This document shows, in pieces, positions 28,012-35,273 of a stretch of 64,000 bases of DNA (within the stretch, counting starts at the first letter, position 1; the number at the start of each line of letters is the position of its first letter). Source of the stretch: Gammaproteobacteria bacterium (GTDB taxonomy: Bacteria > Pseudomonadota > Gammaproteobacteria > GRL18); assembly GCA_016744395.1 (NCBI GenBank), contig JADGEK010000004.1, positions 52,974 to 116,973 of the forward strand. The letters run 5' to 3'. The translations under genes and the position numbers were made by a program. The notes under the pieces are model-generated. The model ran no database searches. It had not been told where the DNA came from and saw only the letters and a list, made by a program, of their open reading frames with translations.

Positions 28012-29316
28012 TTAAGCTTCTTCTTTAGGGTTCATAAACTCAGTGAAGCTAAAGTCTTTTTCTGCAATCGTTGCTTGTTCACATGCCCAATCAACTACTT
28101 GCTCTTCTAAAACAAAAGACTCAATTTCAGCCAGCTTTTCTTTGTTCGACATATAATAATCCATAACTTCTTGGGGATTTTCATAAGTCGCAGCCAGTTC
28201 ATTAATTTTTTCTTTAACTAATTCAGGTGATGCAGTAATTTCATTCACTTTAACCAGTTCGGCCAGTAACATACCTAATGAAACACGGCGTGTTGCCTGA
28301 TCTTCAAATAAGCTGGTTTGCAATTGAGCTTCACCTTGACCTTGCATCTGGTACTGTGACTGCATTTGTTCAGCCATATTTTTAGCTTCTTCTTCAACCA
28401 ATGCTTTAGGTACAATAATCTCATTAATGTCTAAAATAGAATCCATTACCTGATTCTTTAATTTTGCAGAGATGGCTTTATCAAGCTCAAGTTGCATATT
28501 CTTTTTTACTTCAGCACGAAACGCATCATTTCCACCGTCAAGAACACCAAATTTTGCGAAAAATTCATCATTTAACTCAGGCTGTGTTGCTTCCTTAACT
28601 TCTGAGACAGTAATTGCAAACTGAACATCCTTACCAGCAACATCGGCATAATGATATTCTTCAGGAAACTTAAGATCCAAAGTTAAGTCTTCACCTGCTT
28701 TTGCCCCTTTAACGCCTTCTTCAAAACCTTCAATCATCTGGCCCTGACCTAAAGTGATAGGCACTTGCTTACCATTATTTCCTTTAAATGCTTCGCCATC
28801 TATCGTACCAGTGAAATCAACTACGACTTGATCTTCATCTTGAGCACCACGCTCAACTGTAGTAAAAGTTTGATTTTGTTTACGAATATTCTCTACTGTG
28901 GAATCAATGTCATCTTCAGCGATTTCTACATTTGCTTTTTCAAACGCTTGACCGTCTAAAGGAGCTAATGAAATCTCAGGATAAACTTCAAAAACCGCTT
29001 TATATTTAAAAATAGAGTTATCATCATTATCAATCATATCAATACTTGGCTGACCAGCAGGTTTCAATTTTTCTTGATTAATCGCTTCATAATAGCTTTG
29101 CTGAAGTTTTTCATTTAACACTTCCGCTTCAATTTGCCCAGCATAACGCTTCTTAATGACTGACATCGGAATCTTTCCAGGACGAAAGCCATTAATTTTT
29201 GCAGTTTTTGATAGTGATTGTAAACGCTTATTTACCTCGCCATTCATTTCTGCTGTTGCAAACTCAACAACCATTTCTCTCTCGAGACCGTCTTTTGTTT
29301 CTACTGAAACCTGCAT
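28012..29316 (-). CDS. tig: Trigger factor (ribosome-associated chaperone and prolyl isomerase)
   Basis: Trigger factor meets nascent chains at the ribosome exit tunnel. The 434-residue protein (E. coli 432) has the N-terminal ribosome-binding domain with signature GFRPGKIP around residues 43-50. An FKBP-like isomerase domain lies near 150-235 (DQVVVDFTGTIDGEAFKG, GQGQMIEGFEEGVKG). A long helical chaperone domain follows. A GAGGA site precedes the ATG. It begins the tig-clpP-clpX-lon block. Confidence 0.97.
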   Translation of the reverse strand: MQVSVETKDGLEREMVVEFATAEMNGEVNKRLQSLSKTAKINGFRPGKIPMSVIKKRYAGQIEAEVLNEKLQQSYYEAINQEKLKPAGQPSIDMIDNDDNSIFKYKAVFEVYPEISLAPLDGQAFEKANVEIAEDDIDSTVENIRKQNQTFTTVERGAQDEDQVVVDFTGTIDGEAFKGNNGKQVPITLGQGQMIEGFEEGVKGAKAGEDLTLDLKFPEEYHYADVAGKDVQFAITVSEVKEATQPELNDEFFAKFGVLDGGNDAFRAEVKKNMQLELDKAISAKLKNQVMDSILDINEIIVPKALVEEEAKNMAEQMQSQYQMQGQGEAQLQTSLFEDQATRRVSLGMLLAELVKVNEITASPELVKEKINELAATYENPQEVMDYYMSNKEKLAEIESFVLEEQVVDWACEQATIAEKDFSFTEFMNPKEEA

Positions 29317-29350
29317 TTTCTATCCTCGTTACAATCGAATTAATTTTAAG

Positions 29351-29445
29351 AAACTCATTACCGATGTGAATGACTAGCTTAATTAGCATAAGGTAATTCA
29401 CATCGGTAATGAGTTTTAAATAATGGCTAAGCTATCATATATAGC
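29351..29445 (-). repeat. 21-bp perfect inverted repeat upstream of tig
   Basis: The arms at 29351-29371 and 29396-29416 are exact inverted copies of 21 bases (outline AAACTCATTACC... and ...GGTAATGAGTTT) with a 24-base spacer. GCTAT (29431-29435) and ATAGC (29441-29445) form a second small hairpin next to it. The pair lies between the tRNA-Leu gene and tig, 35 bases from the tig start. A T-run is lacking, so it is more likely leader structure, an operator or a small repeat element than a classical terminator. The rest of 29317-29654 shows no gene. Confidence 0.85.
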
Positions 29446-29654
29446 CTAACCACCTATTATACAATATCTTGTCTCTAATAATTAAGACTTTTTAGCAAAG
29501 AATCCAAGAAAAATGGACATTTTTAGAATAGATTGAGACAGAGAGGTAATATATACAGTTTTACTTAAAAAAATAGATTCAATTTTTAATGAATTATTTC
29601 GAAGTGATTGGAATAAGGAGTTGAGAAAAGAAAGAATGACATTGTATGAATAAA

Positions 29655-29739
29655 TGGTGCGGATGGAGAGACTCGAACTCTCACGACTTGCGCCACTGGT
29701 ACCTAAAACCAGCGTGTATACCAATTTCACCACATCCGC
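29655..29739 (-). tRNA. tRNA-Leu (anticodon TAG)
   Basis: An 85-base class II tRNA with acceptor GCGGATG / CATCCGC, a long variable arm, discriminator A and encoded CCA. The anticodon loop TTTAGGT gives TAG, leucine. It is the last gene of the four-tRNA operon. Confidence 0.95.
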
Positions 29740-29817
29740 GTATACTTACTTATAACAAATTGTCGATAAAACTTATTGCATCAGAAAATTCTTAATGAAG
29801 ACTTCCTATTAAGGTAA

Positions 29818-29894
29818 TGGGGTGAACGAAGGGGTTCGAACCCTCGACCGCAGGAGTCACAATCCTGAGCTCTACCAACTGAGCTACGCTCACC
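29818..29894 (-). tRNA. tRNA-His (anticodon GTG)
   Basis: The cloverleaf has acceptor GTGAGCG / CGTTCAC, the extra 5' G (-1, at 29894) opposite discriminator C73 that is the hallmark of tRNA-His, and encoded CCA. The anticodon is GTG. It is third in the operon. Confidence 0.97.
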
Positions 29895-29955
29895 ACAAAA
29901 GTCATTAGAACTTTGTACAACAACACTGGATTTAAAAAACCCGGCAAGGCCAATA

Positions 29956-30032
29956 TGGTGCGCCCGGCAGGACTCGAACCTGCTACCCTCGGCTTAGAAG
30001 GCCGATGCTCTATCCAGATGAGCTACGGGCGC
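29956..30032 (-). tRNA. tRNA-Arg (anticodon TCT)
   Basis: A 77-base cloverleaf with acceptor GCGCCCG / CGGGCGC, discriminator A and encoded CCA. The anticodon loop CTTCTAA gives TCT, reading AGA. E. coli has a different arginine isoacceptor (argX) at this place in its Arg-His-Leu-Pro operon. Confidence 0.95.
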
Positions 30033-30134
30033 AGAGACTATTGCTAAGTTATTTGAAAATTACTTCAAATCAATCACTAAATTACAAGTAAATCTGGTGA
30101 CCAATTAAACTAACAAATAAATTAGTAATAAAAT

Positions 30135-30211
30135 TGGTCGGGGTAGAGAGATTCGAACTCCCGACATCTTGCTCCCAAAGCAAGCGCGCTACCAGACTGC
30201 GCTATACCCCG
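30135..30211 (-). tRNA. tRNA-Pro (anticodon TGG)
   Basis: A 77-base cloverleaf with acceptor CGGGGTA / TACCCCG, discriminator A and encoded CCA. The anticodon loop contains TGG, proline. It is the first gene of the leftward tRNA operon. Confidence 0.96.
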
Positions 30212-30301
30212 ATTAATGTTCATAAATTGCTTACTTTACACAAATACATATATGCGTTTGAGACTTAAGTAACCACAACGACTAAACATCAAGTGGTGCG
30301 T

Positions 30302-30330
30302 ATATTAATGAGTTTGCAGGAGCAATGCAA
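30302..30330 (-). promoter_or_regulatory. Promoter of the Pro-Arg-His-Leu tRNA operon
   Basis: On the - strand TTGCAT (30325-30330) and TAATAT (30302-30307) are spaced exactly 17 bases, followed by a GC-rich ACGCACC discriminator, as expected of a stringently controlled stable-RNA promoter. The expected start is about 85 bases before tRNA-Pro. Confidence 0.7.
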
Positions 30331-30537
30331 GCGTTTTTTTCATATTTTTTTATAGATAATTAATTACCCACTTTTTTATAATAAATTTCCAATAACCATT
30401 CATTTTTAGGTAAAATGTCATTTACAGATAAATAAGGTCTGACTTAAGTTCAAAGCTGAATATTCATCATATCTTTTGTCTGCCTTAAGGCCCTGGCAAA
30501 GTCTATATAATGAGCAAATTTGGGAAGAACATAGAGA
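30331..30537 (+). promoter_or_regulatory. folD upstream region with a -10 element
   Basis: The AT-rich half of the gap between tRNA-Pro and folD. TATAAT at 30506-30511 is a good -10 for folD, 27 bases before its ATG; no matching -35 is visible. No gene is seen here. Confidence 0.4.
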
Positions 30538-31404
30538 ATGAGTGCACAAATAATTGATGGTAAAAGTGCTGCTAATGAAATTAAAGAGCAGTTAAAAGCC
30601 CGTGTTGAAAAACGCTTACAACAAGGTTTACGAGTACCTGGCCTCGCCGTCATTAAAGTGGGAAATGATCCTGCCTCAGAAGTTTATGTTCGAAATAAAC
30701 GAAATTCTTGTGAAACTGTCGGTATCAATTCCATTGCCCACGATTTACCCGATAATACAACACAAGAAGCCCTTTTATCTCTTATTGATGAATTAAATAA
30801 TGATAATGCTATTGATGGCATCTTAGTGCAATTACCTGTACCTGAGCATATCAATTCAGAAACGATTATTGAAAGGATTCATCCTGATAAAGATGTTGAT
30901 GGTTTTCATCCTTATAATGTTGGCCGTCTGGCTTTGCGTATGCCCGTTCTTCGCCCGTGTACACCCCGTGGTATAATGACTTTACTTGAACAGACCATGC
31001 TAAAGTTAAATAAAAGCATCAAAGGGATGACTGTTTGTATTGTGGGTGCATCTAATATTGTTGGCCGTCCAATGGGATTAGAATTATTACTAGCAGGCTG
31101 TACTGTAACCACCTGTCATCGATTTACAAAAAAACTGGATGAGCACGTCAGCAATGCCGATATCCTGGTTGTCGCAGTTGGTAAACCAGGCATTGTGAAC
31201 AGTGAATGGATTAAACAGGGCTCAATTGTCATCGATGTAGGCATCAACCGTCTTGATAATGGCAAATTAGTTGGCGATATTGATTATGACATTGCCAAAG
31301 AAAGAGCTGGCTATATTACTCCCGTTCCTGGTGGAGTTGGCCCAATGACAGTGGCGACATTATTACAAAATACAGTAGATGCTGCAGACCAACTTCACTC
31401 CTAA
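30538..31404 (+). CDS. folD: Methylenetetrahydrofolate dehydrogenase / cyclohydrolase
   Basis: FolD interconverts methylene-THF, methenyl-THF and formyl-THF with NADP, supplying one-carbon units for purines and formyl-methionine. The 288-residue length equals E. coli FolD. The catalytic Tyr50 and Lys54 lie in SEVYVRNK. The [21 protein letters not shown] and PCTPRGIM segments are the family signatures, and the cofactor site [15 protein letters not shown] follows. The ATG has only GAG nearby. It is monocistronic and divergent from the tRNA operon. Confidence 0.97.
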   Translation: MSAQIIDGKSAANEIKEQLKARVEKRLQQGLRVPGLAVIKVGNDPASEVYVRNKRNSCETVGINSIAHDLPDNTTQEALLSLIDELNNDNAIDGILVQLPVPEHINSETIIERIHPDKDVDGFHPYNVGRLALRMPVLRPCTPRGIMTLLEQTMLKLNKSIKGMTVCIVGASNIVGRPMGLELLLAGCTVTTCHRFTKKLDEHVSNADILVVAVGKPGIVNSEWIKQGSIVIDVGINRLDNGKLVGDIDYDIAKERAGYITPVPGGVGPMTVATLLQNTVDAADQLHS

Positions 31405-31446
31405 ATGTGTCTTTAGAGACGTTACACACAGCGTCTCTATACACAT
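31405..31446. terminator. Stem-loop after folD
   Basis: ATGTGT-CTT-TAGAGACG (31405-31421) pairs with CGTCTCTA-T-ACACAT (31432-31446), giving 14 pairs with a small bulge and a 10-base loop, starting at the folD stop. No T-run follows. It lies between convergent genes. Confidence 0.6.
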
Positions 31447-31532
31447 ACTAATACTCATGATACTTGCTAAAACATGGCTCTACAAAGAGAAATACAGACT
31501 TCGATATTTTTTAAAAGATTGAACATATTGTC

Positions 31533-32510
31533 TTAGTGCAAAAACCGTATACCAAGTACCCAAACAAAGCTGACTCCTCCAAAGAAAAAGCCAATCATAC
31601 TTCCTCTTGAATACCAACGATATTTGTTAGCAATGGATTCTTGCGACTCTACAGAAATAATAAAGGGACGACGACTGTCTATTGGCTTTGATACGGTATG
31701 TATTTCTTGTTGGACCAAACGTTCTCCAAAACTCTTTTCAACTTCCAACTCAGCCATAGAGACTACTTTTTGCCATTCTTGAAGATCAATTTCACCATCC
31801 CCATTCTCATCAAATCTTGCCAGTAAAAAATCAGGTTTATTTTTCCAATGGGATAAAAGATCCCTGACTTCCCCCTTTTTATCCAGTTTTTCTCGACGAC
31901 CACCAATCGTTTTGAAACGACCCAATAAATACAGGTCTTCACCGACATCAATACGTTTTTCAGTATAACGATAATTGTTCCTACCTGTTAAAGCTGAAAG
32001 AGAAAGTGCTGCACTGCCTGACATTGAATCAGAAGCATCGAAATTTCGAGAACCATACCAGGTTTTAGAAAATGAAGGCGTAATTACAGCTCCATCAGGA
32101 TCAACAACACATATTCCTGTGTCATCAGCTAATAAAAAAAGGTTATCACTGACTTCAGATTGAACGGTTTCCCAGTTGGATTTACTCAATGAGTCAGCGG
32201 CATCATGCCCAATATCATACTCCCTGACTTTATGTTCAATTTTGTAGCTGTACCATAAACACTGTCGCTTACTCAGAGGAGAAACAATTGGAGTGCCTTT
32301 CATTAAACGCCCTTCCCCCTCAAGCTCAACAAAGCCCTGATGCGCTGAGCGAATTTTTGATGTTGGCGTATCATCTATGATTCGAGAACGATGAAAAAAA
32401 CGGAAAATTCCGTATAAACTGCCAGAGCAACAGAGTGCTAATATCACCAGAAGAATAATAATTCCAACTGAATCTGCAGCAATGATTTGTTGTTTAATTG
32501 AATCTAACAT
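31533..32510 (-). CDS. GIDE-domain membrane protein with an EF-hand
   Basis: A 325-residue protein with membrane helices near residues 16-35 and at the C-terminus (~300-322). In between is a GIDE-type domain (PF12483-like): IRSAHQGFVELEGEG, TPIVSPLSKRQCLWYSYKIEH and the DNLFLLADDTGICVVDPDGA segment match bacterial proteins often misnamed 'E3 ubiquitin ligase'; no RING is seen. A canonical calcium-binding EF loop is inserted at 234-245 (DENGDGEIDLQE, ligand positions 1, 3, 5, 7, 9, 12 all filled). It follows a lemA gene, the usual partner in bacteria. The function is unknown; membrane homeostasis is a guess. Confidence 0.8.
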   Translation of the reverse strand: MLDSIKQQIIAADSVGIIILLVILALCCSGSLYGIFRFFHRSRIIDDTPTSKIRSAHQGFVELEGEGRLMKGTPIVSPLSKRQCLWYSYKIEHKVREYDIGHDAADSLSKSNWETVQSEVSDNLFLLADDTGICVVDPDGAVITPSFSKTWYGSRNFDASDSMSGSAALSLSALTGRNNYRYTEKRIDVGEDLYLLGRFKTIGGRREKLDKKGEVRDLLSHWKNKPDFLLARFDENGDGEIDLQEWQKVVSMAELEVEKSFGERLVQQEIHTVSKPIDSRRPFIISVESQESIANKYRWYSRGSMIGFFFGGVSFVWVLGIRFLH

Positions 32511-32618
32511 TAATATTTATAGTATGAATGATGGGGAAAATATAAAAAGGTAGTCTCCATTTTCACTTTGAGCTTACAAAAATGGAGTTTAAAAGTGCTT
32601 CTATAAAGTAGAAATCAG

Positions 32619-33191
32619 TTATCCAAAGAGTGATTTCATATCAACATCTTTTGTTTCTTCTTCATCAAATTCTAATAAAGATTGTTCTTTAAAATTAAAG
32701 AGCCGAGCAATAATCAAATCAGGAAATTGTTCAATACGAACATTATTAATATTCACACTGTCATTATAATATTCACGTCTATCCGCAATCGCGTCTTCCA
32801 GACCTGTGATTCGACTTTGAAGGTGTTGGAAATTCTCATTTGCTTTAAGCTCAGGATAGGCTTCTGACACGGCAAATAAACTGCCTAAGCCCATCCTTAA
32901 CTGCCCTTCTGCCATTCCAAGAGCAGCAATATCACCAGACTCTCTGGCTTGAGATACACCTGAACGTGCTTGAATGATTTTTTCCAGTGCCGAGCCTTCA
33001 TACTGCATATATTGCTTGCACACTTCGACCAGTTTGGGCAATTCATCATGTCTTTGTTTTAACAGAATGTCGATATTTGACCAGGCTTGCGACACATTGT
33101 GCTTAATTCTGACTAAGTTGTTATAAATAGTAATAAAGTAGAACGCTGCTACAACAACGACACCTAAAAAAATAAAAGTCCCTATATCCAC
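32619..33191 (-). CDS. lemA: LemA family protein
   Basis: A 190-residue protein with one N-terminal helix (residues ~4-24) and a long helical bundle. The signatures YNNLVRIKHNVSQAWSNIDILLKQRHDELPKL, YEGSALEKI and the C-terminal FPDLIIARLFNFKEQSLLEF define LemA. The topology (short outside N-terminus, bundle inside or in the periplasm) is not settled. It lies 108 bases upstream of the GIDE-domain gene. LemA genes often also neighbour an M48 peptidase, which is absent here. The molecular function is unknown. Confidence 0.92.
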   Translation of the reverse strand: MDIGTFIFLGVVVVAAFYFITIYNNLVRIKHNVSQAWSNIDILLKQRHDELPKLVEVCKQYMQYEGSALEKIIQARSGVSQARESGDIAALGMAEGQLRMGLGSLFAVSEAYPELKANENFQHLQSRITGLEDAIADRREYYNDSVNINNVRIEQFPDLIIARLFNFKEQSLLEFDEEETKDVDMKSLFG

Positions 33192-33469
33192 AAAAGTAGT
33201 CCCCGAATTAAAAATGATTCAAACAATACAACTTGATTTAAACATAGCAAATTTCCATTAATAAATCCAAATGAAAGGCTAATACTATAAGAATATTAGT
33301 ACTTATTTTGAAAGCTGGAACTCAATTAACACTTAAACTCAATTGGAATGAATGGGAAATGAGATAATGAAGGGTTTAATGTTCTGAAAAGATTAAAGCA
33401 GTATCGAAGAAAACAATTGGTGAGCAAATGTATGAAGTAAGCTCAAAATAACCCACCAAAAAGCTATTT

Positions 33470-34054
33470 TTAGAACATATGACCTAATTTACCCGCTTTT
33501 GTAGACAAATAATGGGAGTTATGAGGGTTTTCACCGTGTTTCCATGGTAAACGTTCGACAACTTCTAAACCATGCTCTTCTAATGCATTCACTTTGCGAG
33601 GATTATTAGTCATTAATTTTATTTTTTTCACCTTCAAATGAGCTAACATATCTCGAGCAATATCGTATTCGCGAAGATCGGCTTCAAAACCCAGTTGCTC
33701 ATTTGCTTCGACCGTATCAGCACCGCCATCTTGTAAATGATAGGCTTTAATCTTATTGATTAAACCAATACCACGGCCTTCCTGACGTAAATAAAGCAAA
33801 ACACCTCTGCCTGCCTCGGCAATATGCATTAATGCCGCTTCTAATTGCGGGCCGCAGTCACAACGCATACTAAACAATGCATCACCTGTTAAACATTCAG
33901 AGTGCATACGCATATCAACGGGTTCACCATCAGCAATATCGCCTAAAATCAGAGCGATATGCTCCTTGCCCGTCTGATCATCCTCAAAACCACAAATTGT
34001 AAATTTTGCCCATTGGGTCGGTAATTCGGCTGATTCAACAAACTTTAACGCCAC
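33470..34054 (-). CDS. ribA: GTP cyclohydrolase II
   Basis: RibA opens GTP to the first committed intermediate of riboflavin synthesis. The 194-residue protein matches the free-standing enzyme (E. coli 196) rather than a RibBA fusion. Zinc ligands Cys54, Cys65 and Cys67 lie in [14 protein letters not shown]. The [14 protein letters not shown] and [18 protein letters not shown] segments form the active site. No FMN riboswitch is seen upstream. It lies 278 bases upstream of lemA on the same strand. Confidence 0.97.
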   Translation of the reverse strand: MALKFVESAELPTQWAKFTICGFEDDQTGKEHIALILGDIADGEPVDMRMHSECLTGDALFSMRCDCGPQLEAALMHIAEAGRGVLLYLRQEGRGIGLINKIKAYHLQDGGADTVEANEQLGFEADLREYDIARDMLAHLKVKKIKLMTNNPRKVNALEEHGLEVVERLPWKHGENPHNSHYLSTKAGKLGHMF

Positions 34055-34180
34055 TGTGACTCCTCGTCAGCTTGAAAATATAAACTAATCCAGCATTTTA
34101 GCATTATCTAATTAATTTGGAAAACTTCTGTGCATTTATATTTAAAATACTTCATCAACGAAAGTCCATTAATGAAGAAT

Positions 34181-34357
34181 TTATTTTTTTACTCGGTTAG
34201 GCACTGTTTGTTTTTCCACTGAAACTATTTTTTTAAGCTTTCTTTTATGGTGCAGCTTGCCTACTTCACACCAATTGTCATATTGGGCAATTTCTTCAGG
34301 TGGCCAATAAAAAAAGTCTTCCGACAATGGGCAACACTCTTTGCTTAAGTTGGTCAT
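34181..34357 (-). CDS. Small unknown protein with a CysCysPro motif
   Basis: A 58-residue protein starting at the ATG at 34357 (MTNLSKECCPLSEDFFYWPP), with GAG nine bases upstream; the frame also runs to an ATG at 34411. Three Cys (8, 9 and 29), the WPPEEIAQYDNWCEVGKLHHKRK core and a basic C-terminus are visible. I do not recognise a family. Three cysteines and a His pair could bind metal, but there is no clear motif. It may be a genuine small gene, between ribA and a two-component operon and transcribed away from the latter. Confidence 0.5.
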   Translation of the reverse strand: MTNLSKECCPLSEDFFYWPPEEIAQYDNWCEVGKLHHKRKLKKIVSVEKQTVPNRVKK

Positions 34358-34560
34358 AATAATTTTCTCATTTTTATTGGAAATATAATTTAGACAATCA
34401 TTTTTTCTCACTAAAATGATTTAATCATCAAAATATGGTATTTGTACTTGTCTAATCTGGTTAAATGATGAAGAATTATGGCTTAAATATGGCACACAAA
34501 TTGAAACTGTATATTTTTATGCAGAAATTCAAAAAGTAATTTAAATAGGGATAGCTAAGC

Positions 34561-35253
34561 TTGGCCAAACAAATTGTAATTGTAGAAGATGAACCCGCGA
34601 TCAGAGATAACTATACTGAAATGCTGACAAGACAGGGTTATCAAGTAAATGCCTATGCCACAAAACGGGACGCTGAAAATGCTTTTAGACAAAGTATTCC
34701 TGATTTAGTGTTACTTGATATTGGTCTGGGAGATGAAATTGAAGGTGGTTTTGAGCTTTGTCGCCAATTACGTCAAAAATCAGAAACCCTACCCATTATT
34801 TTTCTAACTGCACGTGATAACGACTTTGATACCATTTCAGGCTTACGCCTTGGCGCTGATGACTATTTAACAAAAGACATCAGCCTCCCTCATCTCAGTG
34901 CCCGAATCTCTGCCCTATTTCGACGAGTTAAGGCGATAGATAATAAACCTCAAGATGAAAAATTAATAATGGTCAGTCAACTGCAAATCAATTTAGAACG
35001 ACTGGAAATAAAGTGGCAGGAAACCAACGTTGATCTCAGTTTAACAGAATTTTGGATGGTACATTCACTGGTCAGGCACCCAGGGCATGTAAAATCAAGA
35101 GAACAGTTAATGGATGACGCCAGTACCGTGGTTGATGACAGTACAATTACTTCTCACATTAAACGTATTCGGCAAAAATTCAGTTTAATAGAAAAAGAGT
35201 TTGATTGTATAGAAACCATCTATGGTGCAGGCTATCGTTGGCGCTGTCACTGA
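34561..35253 (+). CDS. OmpR-family response regulator, sortase-type (PdsR-like)
   Basis: A 230-residue two-domain regulator. The receiver has the acidic pair at 9-10 (VEDEP), phospho-acceptor Asp53 in LLDIGLG, and a Lys in YLTKD near residue 105. The C-terminal winged helix contains VKSREQLMDDASTVVDDSTITSHIKRIRQKF. The N-terminal MAKQIVIVEDEPAIRDNY and FLTARDNDFDTISGLRLGADDYLTKDISLPHL resemble the response regulator of the 'proteobacterial dedicated sortase system' (TIGR03787 as I recall), although ChvI-type regulators are related. The start is a TTG with AGGG 10 bases upstream. It is followed directly by its kinase. Confidence 0.85.
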   Translation: MAKQIVIVEDEPAIRDNYTEMLTRQGYQVNAYATKRDAENAFRQSIPDLVLLDIGLGDEIEGGFELCRQLRQKSETLPIIFLTARDNDFDTISGLRLGADDYLTKDISLPHLSARISALFRRVKAIDNKPQDEKLIMVSQLQINLERLEIKWQETNVDLSLTEFWMVHSLVRHPGHVKSREQLMDDASTVVDDSTITSHIKRIRQKFSLIEKEFDCIETIYGAGYRWRCH

Positions 35254-35273
35254 GTCTTGTGAAGGATAAAAAA

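Noticed and set aside
29482..29733. Leftward 83-codon frame over tRNA-Leu
   Set aside because: It begins inside the tRNA gene and reads through it; no ribosome-binding site or recognisable protein.
34055..34180. FMN riboswitch upstream of ribA
   Set aside because: None of the conserved FMN-element sequences is visible.
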